A program made the translations under genes and the position numbers. Below, piece after piece: positions 51,761-64,000 of a DNA stretch of 64,000 nt. The notes under the pieces are model-generated. The model searched no databases. It was not told where the DNA came from and saw nothing but the letters and a program-made list of their open reading frames with translations. The stretch's first letter is position 1. Each line of letters begins with the position of its first letter. Source of the DNA: Paulinella micropora (lineage: Eukaryota > Cercozoa > Imbricatea > Euglyphida > Paulinellidae); NCBI GenBank assembly GCA_019918135.1, contig WBZZ01000022.1, positions 22,501 through 86,500 of the forward strand, written 5' to 3'.

Positions 51761-52873
51761 CGAGGCCGCCGTGGCTCGCCCGCAATCCAGCTGGGTGCAC
51801 CTCGTCACAACCACTCATCGGCGTGAGCTCATAGCTGTGTGCGACATAGGTACAAGAGCAAGAGGAGAAACAGTGTGCCAGCGTGGATGTGTGGGTGAGG
51901 CAGTGCGGTGAGGCAAAGCAGCGATGCCAGTCGAATCCCTGGAGACGGAACCTAGCATCAAAAACATCGTATAAGTCTACCCCAGGCCTCCATCCACCGA
52001 GTGGTGAGCTCGATAAAAGAAGACCCGAGTGGGGTTATTTAAAGCTCAACCCTTAAAAAAAGCATAAACATGTACGCCGCCAGGAACCCAACAACAATAA
52101 CATAGCAGCCAGGAACCCAACAACAATAACATAGCAGCCAGGAACCCAACAACAATAACATAGCAGCCAGGAACCCAACAACAATATCATAGCAGCCAGG
52201 AACCCAACAACAATAACATAGCAGCCAGGAACCCAACAACAATAACATAGCTTCCGTAACCAGCCTTCAGGAACCCGCCTCAGTTACCCGCCCCCGTAAC
52301 CAGGCCAGAGACGTGACGTACTATGCATCATTGAGGTGTCGTGGCAAGCCACCCTGCGTCCGATAGAAGCTACAAAAGAGTCATCTACCGAGAACACTAA
52401 GTGACAGGCCCGGTCACATGCACCCAACACGTCCCGACCCTCCGCCAGAGCATCCCCATGGCATCCGCAAAGTGAGCACGAGGGGTTCTGGGAGAGAGGG
52501 TGAGTCAGGAGCCCCGCGTCCAGGCAGTCGCTACTGTGGCAGTTGAGTGATTTCAAGGCTTGTGGAAATGTGTGGAGCCTGTCGCCTTCATTCCCACTCA
52601 TACCGACAGTAGTTTAGTTAACCAACCTGTCCAGTGACCCACTGAGCCCAACCCCCTCCTTCAGATAACCCCACCCCCCGCACCCCGAGTGATACCAGAG
52701 GCCACCCCGAGCCAAGAGCCGTGAGCGTGGTGAGAGAGCTTCTCTCAGTAAAGTTTCCGTCTCATGAATCAGTGGAGCACTGATTATGTACCCCTTATGA
52801 CATAACAAGCTGCCAACGGCCCCAACCCCGCCGTGTGGCGGTGACACCCAACCATGTATTGGTGCCCCCCAAA
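46068..52873 (-). mobile_element. APE-type LINE, copy 3
   Basis: Full-length copy with 5' UTR monomers at 50,992-52,873. Confidence 0.88.
46078..50991 (-). pseudogene. LINE ORF copy 3, several 1-nt indels
   Basis: The reading frame is broken at about six sites: near 48,275 (CTTTTGG), 48,698 (ATTTTG), 49,278 and 49,305 (shorter G-run), 49,636 (GGCGGCCCC) and 50,385 (8 C instead of 7). Most are homopolymer-length changes. Protein sequence between breaks is almost identical to copy 2. Confidence 0.85.
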
Positions 52874-52915
52874 ATAATAATAATAATAATAATAATAACA
52901 ATAATAATAATAATA

Positions 52916-53089
52916 GTGTATCTCCTGCCAATTGCTGAGCCAAAAGGCCATGTGCATCCAGTCCTCCATTCCATAAGGAAAGTCTCCACACCAATCGGTG
53001 GAATAAAGGAAGTGACGGCATAGAACACATTACTCTAGGAGCTTTATACCAATCAGCCCATGGAAAGGACCGATGGCCTATGTACTCCC

Positions 53090-53145
<56 letters not shown>

Positions 53146-53414
53146 GTGCTTCTCTGTCAATGGCTGATGCATTTCTGCACATGCGCCTCCATCGTCTCAC
53201 CCGTGAGGGGAGTACGAAGAATTGACGATAAGCTCTAATGACACCCCCGCAAGGGCAGTTCCAACACTTCCAGACGGGCCGGTATGTTCAATGAAAATAC
53301 TGGTCCAGAATTAGACCGGTATGTTCAATGAAAATACTGGTGGCACCGACGGGAATCGAACTGGCGACAGGGCCCAGATGGTAGAACTTGACCACTGGGC
53401 TATCACGGTGTCCA
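52916..53414 (-). mobile_element. SINE-B and SINE-A copies, unit 3
   Basis: SINE-B at 52,916-53,088 and SINE-A at 53,145-53,414. Confidence 0.8.
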
Positions 53415-53486
<72 letters not shown>

Positions 53487-54061
53487 TTCTGATACACATG
53501 TACGCCAAATGCTTTTTGCGGGAAAGTCCAGAAAGAAACATGAAATGACATGTAATAATAACGTATTCATTCTGCCTTGTCTCAGATCTGCATGAGGCCC
53601 TTGAGTTGCGTTCGAAAACAGGTGAGGCTTGTTTTCTCTCTCTCTCTCCCTCTCTACCCCCCCCCCCCCACACACACACACACACCCCAAACAACAACAC
53701 AACCACTACAACAAAGCCCGTACCCACAGAGACAAACTTGTTGGGTCCTCTCACACACACCATGAGCAAATTTTAGATACTTAGATGCTGGAGAAACAAG
53801 CCACCCGCGCACAAGAAGGCATTTCATTGCAAACTTCAGACAACTCTCAATCTAAGCAGAAAATAGTGCCATGGAAAATGCAAAAGTAATGGTGATACAA
53901 AAGTGAGATCAGAGCTGAGAGACACTCTGCTTGTTGTCCTGGAAGGTAGAAAGAGAAGAGGCAATCCCTGATTTAGTCACAGCATATAGAAAATGAAATG
54001 ATCACGAAGTACGACACTCGAACATCGAACCTTGTGTCACCAGGCCACCTGCTTTCCCCAC

Positions 54062-54159
<98 letters not shown>

Positions 54160-54530
54160 GGGAGTACATAGGCCATCGGTCCTTTCCATGGGCTGATTGG
54201 TATAAAGCTCCTAGAGTAATGTTCTATGCCGTCACTTCCTTTATTCCACCGATTGGTGTGGAGACTTTCCTTATGGAATGGAGGACTGGATGCACATGGC
54301 CTTTTGGCTCAGCAATTGGCAGGAGATACACTATTATTATTATTATTATTATTATTTAGGGAGTACATAGGCCATCGGTCCTTTCCATGGGCTGATTGGT
54401 ATAAAGCTCCTAGAGTAATGTTCTATGCCGTCACTTCCTTTATTCCACCGATTGGTGTGGAGACTTTCCTTATGGAATGGAGGACTGGATGCACATGGCC
54501 TTTTGGCTCAGCAATTGGCAGGAGATACAC

Positions 54531-54568
<38 letters not shown>

Positions 54569-54740
54569 GGGAGTACATAGGCCATCGGTCCCTTTCCATG
54601 GGCTGATTGGTATAAAGCTCCTAGAGTAATGTTCTATGCGTCACTTCCTTTATTCCACCGATTGGTGTGGAGACTTTCCTTATGGAATGGAGGATTGGAT
54701 GCACATGGCCTTTTGGCTCAGCAATTGGCAGGAGATACAC

Positions 54741-54789
<49 letters not shown>

Positions 54790-55019
54790 CTGAACACCGT
54801 GATAGCCCAGTGGTCAAGTTCTACCATCTGGGCCCTGTCGCCAGTTCGATTCCCGTCGGTGCCACCAGTATTTTCATTGAACATACCGGTCCGTCTGGAA
54901 GTGTTGGAACTGCCCTCGCGGGGGTGTCATTAGAGCCTATCGTCAATTCTTCGTACTCCCCTCACGGGTGAGACGATGGAGGCGCATGTGCAGATTTGCA
55001 TCAGCCATTGACAGTGTCT
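54160..55019 (+). mobile_element. Three SINE-B copies and SINE-A, unit 3
   Basis: SINE-B at 54,160-54,331, 54,359-54,530 and 54,569-54,741, then SINE-A at 54,792-55,019. Confidence 0.8.
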
Positions 55020-55259
55020 TATAAAAAACAACACAACGACATGGCTCGGAACCAACGCAACAACATAGCCTCGGAACCCACATCGACATAGCCTCGGAAC
55101 CCACACAACAACAGAGCCTCGGAACCCACACAACAACAGAGCCTCGGAACCAACACAACAACATAGCCTCGGAGCCAACACAACGACATAGCCTCGAAAC
55201 CAGTGGGAAGAGGCCCAACCACCTTCTCTTCCGTGGGGTGCCATACTGTGCACCCCTCC

Positions 55260-55316
<57 letters not shown>

Positions 55317-55364
55317 GGCTTCCTCAGACTATAGCATCAGATCCAGATCCTGGACATGTGCCTC

Positions 55365-55423
<59 letters not shown>

Positions 55424-58400
55424 GACTTATCGGTCAATTGGCCTTTGATCCTGTCGGACATGTGCCTCCATTGGTAGCACGGGACCGTTCGGTGACGCGG
55501 CTCCGCTCCAAAGACTCGACTGGCAGTGCAATGTGCAAATGAGCGTGCTGTGCATGTGCAAGTGGGTGCAAGGAGTGAGAGGAGTTATCTGCCGAGAAGA
55601 AGTCCGCGACGCTGCGCTGACCTCCACCTACAACAGATCTAGCCAGACATTCTACCTGACTAGGCCTTCCCCTCCTTCTACCCACCTCCTGAACGACCGT
55701 GAGGTCGATCACCTCCTCCTCCTCCTCCGCCCCTCTGCCTCCCTGGTCTGCGCCTCCAACTCCTCCCACTCCTTCCAGATGGTGGCAACAAACCTTCCTA
55801 ACTCCTCCTCCACCTCTTCTGGGACAGGGATAAACAAAACGCCGAGCATCGCCGCCATCTTTTCATCCTCCCCCTTCAGCCATTCCTCTTTGAAGAGCCT
55901 CATCTCCTCCTCTGCCTCCCGCAGTTCCCTGTGATAAAGCCCTCCTCGATTCAGCATGAGGGGCTGCCGGGCTTGCGCCTCATCGATAAACTTAAACAGT
56001 GCCTCACGAGAGCTCGCAAACGTTGGGCAATGCAGCAGGAAGTGACGTAACGACTCGTTAACCTCAGTGCCACACAAGGCGAAACAGCTTGAGCAGTCCG
56101 GCGAGCATGAGCCAAATTTGGATCGGTAGAGGCGAAGGCGATTGTTGCAGCTCAACAATCGCCTTCTGATAAGGTTGTGACTTCCCCCCTCCAGCGCCCG
56201 CCAACGTGGGAAAGCAGAGCGGGAAGACATCTGGCTAAGCAGCACCCTAAGCCCATCAGAGGGCTTAGCCTGCCGCTCCCAGCCAGCTACTTCCTGCCGG
56301 ACAGACCATTGCTTTACCACCTCGTTCCAGTTCGCCAGAGCGGCCCGCCAGTCCTTATCATCTACCGTGCCATCTTCGTTCACGACCCGCTTGAGCGCAT
56401 CCAAGCCCTCCCGCAGCCTGTGATCTGCTAAGATCAAATTTTCCGTATCTTCCTTCCATTTGCACCGACCCGTGTTGTAAAGCCTGCGTGTTAGCGCTGT
56501 GTTGCCCAGTAACTCGATGCGCCCTAGGAACCGAAGCCGGGCCGCCTTGGCAAGGATGCTAAAACTCGGCGTGCGGCCTAAACCCCTGGTGATGCAGCCG
56601 CTTGTGCGCGTACCAACACCCAAGATGACCCGCAGGGGCGCTACCAACGCGCCCTCCAGCTTACTCAGCTTGTTGGCGCCCGGCAGATCCCAAAAAGCCG
56701 ATGCGTAAAGCAACTTTGCGCCAACCATTTGCTGCCAATTCATCAGCCGAAGACGCGCTGGAACTTCATGGGCAATCCAGAGGGGGTAGCAGGCAGCCGT
56801 TCCCGCTACAGTGATTTCCGCCGCCCGCTTCGCTTGCGGTTTATCGGAGAGGGTGTCCGTGAGCAGAACTCCCAGGTATTTGTAGTGGTCGGTGACGTTG
56901 AGAACCTTGCCCCGGAACCTCACGCATGGGGGCGACTTTTTTGACTTGGCGTGCCCGTATATCGGCATGACTTCCGTCTTGCCCGGTTTCAGGTTGATTT
57001 CAAGCCGATAGTCCTCCACGAATGTCGCCACGACATTTACAATCTGTTGAAGCTCCGTGACACTATGCGCAATTACCGCAACGTCGTCGGCGTAAAGCAG
57101 GGTCCGTATGTCTTCGATGCGGTTGAGGTCCTCGATCTCCAACTCTTTCGCGATTCGGACCGTTAGCTCATCCATGAAGACGTTGAACAGCGACGGTGAC
57201 AACGGCGACCCTTGCTGAACTCCCATCTCTTCCAGCACTTCACCAGTGAGTTCGCCATCGACTAGCACTCGCGATGACGTTCTTCGGTAAAAACGCCGCA
57301 GAATGCGATAGAACTTGCCCTGTACCCCCATCTGGGTTAGCCTCTGAAACAACCCGGCCCGCCAAACCGTAGGGAATGCCTTTCTCAGATCCACGAACAA
57401 AACGAAAGAACGGAGGCCAGCTTGTTGTCTAAGGCGCAGACGCTCCTTAAGGACAAAAATCTGGTCCCCCGTACTACGTTTTGGCCGGAACCCACCCTGC
57501 TCTGGGCGAAGCCTGCCCGGCTGATCGATGAAAGCCGTAAGCCTCGCCGCCATAAGGGACAGATACATCTTACCCAGACAGCTCAGAATCGCGATGTCTC
57601 TCCAATTTTCCGGATCGGTTGGGTCGCCTCCTTTTGGGATGTTGACGATAATCGCTTTGCCCCAGTCGCTGGGGGTGTATTCGCACGATTTCAACCAGTT
57701 GAAGAAGCGCACCAGAAAGCTCACAATCCGCGTGCCTCCGTACTTGAGCATCTCGTTCTTGATCTTATCCGGTGAGCACGCTTTGTGATTCTGGAGATTT
57801 TCCTGGCAGAGCTCCACTTCCTTCTCGGTGTAATCATAGTCCAGCGGGCCCGTCTCAGTCCGGATCTCCTCGGCTTGCGCCATGGCCTCGAATTGGTCGC
57901 GCAGGTTGTCGTTATACTGGAAGGTTTCGCGGGCCTTCCGCTCGGGCTCAATCCGCGCTGCTTCCTCATCAGAACCGACTTCCTCTACACATGCATCCTC
58001 CAAAAACTGGTTTTCTTTGGGGACCACCATACGTCGGCGGTATTCTTCCCATTTTTGTAGTTTTTCCCGGAGTGTGCATGCCAGAGTGCCATCGGGCTTC
58101 CGAACAGGAGCAGAAGCGTTCGACCGCCGAACCCCGCCCAAACGCTTTGACAGCTTCCAGTAGGTGGCCATGGTAGCGCTCCTGAAGTTGGCAGCGGTGT
58201 CATTCTGGACCCGCTTCCACGCTTGCTCCTTCTTCTCCTTGCATAACCTTCTGACCGCCTTCCTCGCTTCTTTATATCTTTGCCAGGCCTCTCGGTTGGC
58301 CTCATTCCTTCGCCAGAGGCCGTATGCCTCTCTCCGTCGCGCAATCGCTTCCCTAAGACTCTCATCAAACCATGCATTAGTAAACCCTGGCCTAATCACC

Positions 58401-61031
58401 CGAACTCCCAAGACCTTCACGGCTGCGCCCGTGAAAGCTCGGACCACTAAGCTAGCGACCCTATCTACCTCCTGCTGAAGCTCATCCGGGTCCTCCACTG
58501 CTGATAGATCTGGGAGGCCATCTGGCAACAGCCCCGATATACCAGCTGCAAAGGTCTCGTCGTACTTCAACCTAAGCTTAGACAGCTCACTCTCCTTACC
58601 CTCAACTACCCTGCCTATCAAGCGCTCTGCCTTGACTGCTTTGTACCTCTTTACCTGCTTTTTGGGGGGTGGCTGTCCCCCCCAGACCAGTTCCGCCCAC
58701 ACAGCTTTGTGGTCGGTATCAAGGTCTACCTCGTCGACGCCGAAGCTTGCCTCCTCCGCCAGCTCGGAAGAGACGCAGATGTAATCCAGTAGATGCCTTC
58801 GTCCACCTACATTTTCCTGCCTAGACCACCAATATTTGTCCCCCCGTGGTTGCGAAAACCCACTGAGATTGCGCAACCCCGTGGCAACAAGCATCGCAGC
58901 CAGCAACTCACCATTCTCACTCCTAACCCCTCTACCCCTCCCATCTATCTCGCCAAAGAGGCCCACCACTCCCTCCTCCCGCGCTATTCTGGCGGGCCCC
59001 AGCTTAGCATTAGCATCACCAACCGTAACCACATGACCTTTGGTGGCGAAGTAGGAGACGGCCGCCTGCCACGCCTCATAGGCTGCAATAGATTCCTCTC
59101 GTTGATTTTCTTGGGGGAAGTAGCCGTTGCCGACGAACACATCCGACGCCGTCGCGCTCCCAGACGACAGCCTCACCCACAATTGCTGTGGGTGTGGAAC
59201 AGGCGCCTGTACAATGGTAGCGCACGGTGCCAGATAGTTGGCCACCAACGTCAAGACTCCCCCCAAGAGACGCGAGCCCGCACCAGTTGCAGCCGCTTTG
59301 CCGAGGACTGCGAAGCCGTCGACTTGGAGCTTCTCCACCTTCTGCGACGATAGGTTGTGCTCCTGGACTCCGACGATCACCCAGCCTCGCTCCTTGTAGT
59401 GCTCCGGCCATTCCCCAAAGCCTGGGCTATCCGCACCCACTTTGCCTTGCCAATTATGTGAGGCCACCCTCAGTGGGAAGCCTTTTACAAATTGGGAAGA
59501 ACGAAGCTGATGCCGATGCCTGCGCTTCGGTTGAGCCCGCCTGGAGCCCTCCGCCACCCTCCACGGCCCATCCTGCACCCTCCGCCCCAGCTCCTCCAGC
59601 TCCCGCATCCCGCCCCACTCCGCCAAGGGAGATTCACCGCTTGAGGCTTCGCCCTGGGGCTCGTCGACTTCCACGTCGAGCACCCAGTAGCCAAATCCCT
59701 GCTTGCGAAGCTCCCTCTGCATCTCTACATACTGGGCACCCCCCCCGTGCAGCCCGCTGCTTCTCTCTTTCCCGGAAAGTCCTACCCGTCGCAACGTGAA
59801 CCTTTCCCGTGAAGAACTTACGCTCCCGCAGCAGCCGCACCATCTTCTCCGCCTCCTCACAAGACGCACATTTAATCCGCAAATGCCGCCCACTACCTCT
59901 GCCCGCGAATTCCACCTCGACTTCCCCGAGACCGAGAATTCGGAGCTCTCGCGCCATGACCACTGTCTGAGAGACATGCGATAGCCCCCATACTATGCAA
60001 CATCTCTTATCCAGCTCATTTCGTACCTTCCTCCGCCACCTCCTCGGTGGCGGTACCGCTTGCCACACGCCGTGACCAGACCTTTCCGGACGTGACTTCT
60101 CTTCCGAGGTTGGGGAGGGTGATCGAGATGCAGCAGGATTGCTGGCTCTACGTGATTCAGGTTGCCCGTCAGGTACGCGAGCACTCGACCACCCCACCCC
60201 GGCCGAGTAGCCATCGCCACCCGCAGGCGCACTCCCACGGGGAACGTCTAAACCTGAAGGATTACCGCCTTGACCCATAGGGCCAGCACTAGCGGCCGCG
60301 CTCTTCGCATAAGAACCTGACATAAATGGTATGGGACCCCGGTGCCGCATTGATCGAGTTGTAAACTCGATAAATGAGGACCCAGGTGGGGTTATTTAAA
60401 GCTCAACCCTTAAAAAGCATACGTGTACGTATGTATAGGAATACACACAAACACTCACCTGCATCCGTAACCAGGCACGAGGCAGGACCCGCTGTGCATC
60501 ATCAAGGTAGGTGTCGTGGCAAACCACCCTGCGTCCGATAAACGCTGCAAGTGAGTCATCTACCGAGAGCACAGAGTGACAGGCCCGTGCACGTGTACCC
60601 ACCACCCCATAACCCTCCGCCAGAGCAACCCCATGGCATCCGCAGGATGAGCACGAAGAGTGCTGAGAGAGAGGGTGAGCCAGGAGCCCCGCTCCGGTCC
60701 GTCGTTACTTTGGTCATTTTAGTCGTTTCAAGGCTTGTGGTAAGGTGTAGGGCCTCTCGCCTTCGTACAAACTCCGACCGACAGTAGTTTGGTTGACCAT
60801 CCTTCGCGGTGACCCTCTGAACACAACCCCCTCCCCCAGTGCCCACCCCTTGTGATTCCAGAGGCCACCCCGAGCCAAGAGCCATGAGTATGATGAGCAA
60901 CTCACATGAGTTACTCTCAGTAATTGGGACCCGTCTCATAAATCAATGGAACGCTTATCGTGCGCCCCTCATAGGCTCAGCCCGCCCATGTGAAAGCTAG
61001 GCCTCGCCCAAAGCAGAGCAAAGCAAAGCAA

Positions 61032-61118
<87 letters not shown>

Positions 61119-62230
61119 CGAGGCCGCCGTGGCTCGCCCGCAATCCAGCTGGGTGCACCTCGTCACAACCACTCATCGGCGTGAGCTCATAGCTGTGTGC
61201 GACATAGGTACAAGAGCAAGAGGAGAAACAGTGTGCCAGCGTGGATGTGTGGGTGAGGCAGTGCGGTGAGGCAAAGCAGCGATGCCAGTCGAATCCCTGG
61301 AGACGGAACCTAGCATCAAAAACATCGTATAAGTCTACCCCAGGCCTCCATCCACCGAGTGGTGAGCTCGATAAAAGAAGACCCGAGTGGGGTTATTTAA
61401 AGCTCAACCCTTAAAAAAGCATAAACATGTACGCCGCCAGGAACCCAACAACAATAACATAGCAGCCAGGAACCCAACAACAATAACATAGCAGCCAGGA
61501 ACCCAACAACAATAACATAGCAGCCAGGAACCCAACAACAATATCATAGCAGCCAGGAACCCAACAACAATAACATAGCAGCCAGGAACCCAACAACAAT
61601 AACATAGCTTCCGTAACCAGCCTTCAGGAACCCGCCTCAGTTACCCGCCCCCGTAACCAGGCCAGAGACGTGACGTACTATGCATCATTGAGGTGTCGTG
61701 GCAAGCCACCCTGCGTCCGATAGAAGCTACAAAAGAGTCATCTACCGAGAACACTAAGTGACAGGCCCGGTCACATGCACCCAACACGTCCCGACCCTCC
61801 GCCAGAGCATCCCCATGGCATCCGCAAAGTGAGCACGAGGGGTTCTGGGAGAGAGGGTGAGTCAGGAGCCCCGCGTCCAGGCAGTCGCTACTGTGGCAGT
61901 TGAGTGATTTCAAGGCTTGTGGAAATGTGTGGAGCCTGTCGCCTTCATTCCCACTCATACCGACAGTAGTTTAGTTAACCAACCTGTCCAGTGACCCACT
62001 GAGCCCAACCCCCTCCTTCAGATAACCCCCACCCCCCGCACCCCGAGTGATACCAGAGGCCACCCCGAGCCAAGAGCCGTGAGCGTGGTGAGAGAGCTTC
62101 TCTCAGTAAAGTTTCCGTCTCATGAATCAGTGGAGCACTGATTATGTACCCCTTATGACATAACAAGCTGCCAACGGCCCCAACCCCGCCGTGTGGCGGT
62201 GACACCCAACCATGTATTGGTGCCCCCCAA
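55424..62230 (-). mobile_element. APE-type LINE, copy 4
   Basis: Full-length copy; 5' UTR monomers at 60,351-62,230. Confidence 0.88.
55434..60350 (-). pseudogene. LINE ORF copy 4, two homopolymer indels
   Basis: Frame breaks at about 55,731 (one C fewer in CCGCCCCTCTGCC) and about 59,748 (8 C instead of 7, shared with copy 3). Endonuclease, RT and most of the C-terminus are continuous from 59,977 to 55,709. Confidence 0.85.
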
Positions 62231-62275
62231 AATAATAATAATAATAATAATAATAACAATAATAATAATAATAAT

Positions 62276-62450
62276 AGTGTATCTCCTGCCAATTGCTGAG
62301 CCAAAAGGCCATGTGCATCCAGTCCTCCATTCCATAAGGAAAGTCTCCACACCAATCGGTGGAATAAAGGAAGTGACGGCATAGAACACATTACTCTAGG
62401 AGCTTTATACCAATCAGCCCATGGAAAGGACCGATGGCCTATGTACTCCC

Positions 62451-62506
<56 letters not shown>

Positions 62507-62775
62507 GTGCTTCTCTGTCAATGGCTGATGCATTTCTGCACATGCGCCTCCATCGTCTCACCCGTGAGGGGAGTACGAAGAATTGACGATAAGCTCTAAT
62601 GACACCCCCGCAAGGGCAGTTCCAACACTTCCAGACGGGCCGGTATGTTCAATGAAAATACTGGTCCAGAATTAGACCGGTATGTTCAATGAAAATACTG
62701 GTGGCACCGACGGGAATCGAACTGGCGACAGGGCCCAGATGGTAGAACTTGACCACTGGGCTATCACGGTGTCCA
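62276..62775 (-). mobile_element. SINE-B and SINE-A copies, unit 4
   Basis: SINE-B at 62,276-62,451 and SINE-A at 62,506-62,775. Confidence 0.8.
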
Positions 62776-62856
<81 letters not shown>

Positions 62857-63430
62857 TTCTGATACACATGTACGCCAAATGCTTTTTGCGGGAAAGTCCA
62901 GAAAGAAACATGAAATGACATGTAATAATAACGTATTCATTCTGCCTTGTCTCAGATCTGCATGAGGCCCTTGAGTTGCGTTCGAAAACAGGTGAGGCTT
63001 GTTTTCTCTCTCTCTCCCTCTCTACCCCCCCCCCCCCCACACACACACACACACCCCAAACAACAACACAACCACTACAACAAAGCCCGTACCCACAGAG
63101 ACAAACTTGTTGGGTCCTCTCACACACACCATGAGCAAATTTTAGATACTTAGATGCTGGAGAAACAAGCCACCCGCGCACAAGAAGGCATTTCATTGCA
63201 AACTTCAGACAACTCTCAATCTAAGCAGAAAATAGTGCCATGGAAAATGCAAAAGTAATGGTGATACAAAAGTGAGATCAGAGCTGAGAGACACTCTGCT
63301 TGTTGTCCTGGAAGGTAGAAAGAGAAGAGGCAATCCCTGATTTAGTCACAGCATATAGAAAATGAAATGATCACGAAGTACGACACTCGAACATCGAACC
63401 TTGTGTCACCAGGCCACCTGCTTTCCCCAC

Positions 63431-63990
<560 letters not shown>

Positions 63991-64000
63991 CTGAACACCG

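Larger units (their letters stand above)
46068..55423. repeat. Tandem unit 3 (about 9.36 kb)
   Basis: Full order present. Its LINE 3' end (CTTATCAGTCAATTGG) and 5' UTR variants match unit 1, while ORF residues match units 2 and 4. Confidence 0.9.

Overview
The window is eukaryotic. It shows GT-AG introns, exon-by-exon leucine-rich-repeat (LRR) genes, tRNA-headed SINEs, an APE-type LINE, and very many microsatellites dominated by (TAA)n. Domain content (LRR, Roc-COR, TIR, SAM-RING) points to a protist, alga or early-branching metazoan with a large LRR/ROCO receptor repertoire. One-LRR-per-exon ROCO genes with exon shuffling are known from the brown alga Ectocarpus. The sequence does not allow a species to be named.

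Region 1 (1-5.1 kb): eight cassettes, each with one 28-residue LRR exon on the plus strand and one on the minus strand. The two exons point at each other and usually share a palindromic GGTACC that is the 5' splice site of both. Most cassettes are separated by imperfect palindromes of the form TGCTACCG..CGGTAGCA. By exon phase, the plus-strand LRR exons fit a downstream coiled-coil/SAM/RING exon (4.1-5.07 kb). The minus-strand exons fit an LRR-end linker exon and a zinc-finger exon at the left edge. This looks like two antiparallel LRR genes with interdigitated exons.

Region 2 (5.3-9.05 kb): a broken Ty3/gypsy-type LTR retrotransposon fossil, then AT-rich DNA without genes.

Region 3 (10.4-19.25 kb): a ROCO gene. 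Minus-strand exons from 19.24 down to 13.6 kb encode LRRs, the Roc GTPase and the first half of COR. Plus-strand exons from 10.69 to 13.13 kb encode a zinc finger inside COR, the second half of COR and two TIR domains. The end of the second TIR lies on the minus strand at 10.40-10.54 kb. The simplest reading is a 2.6-kb inversion, real or from assembly, inside one LRR-Roc-COR-TIR-TIR gene. Two more antiparallel LRR cassettes lie at 18.8-19.25 kb.

Region 4 (19.3-27.5 kb): nested short retroelements, each set in (TAA)n, inserted into a paralogue of the region-1 flank.

Region 5 (27.5-64 kb): four tandem units of about 9.3 kb. Each carries a 6.8-kb APE-type LINE on the minus strand with a two-monomer 5' UTR, several SINEs in both orientations, two minisatellites and about 0.58 kb of other sequence. 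The second LINE copy has an unbroken 1,638-codon ORF. The LINE and four short-element families share a 3' module and an (ATT)n tail, so the LINE probably mobilises the others.
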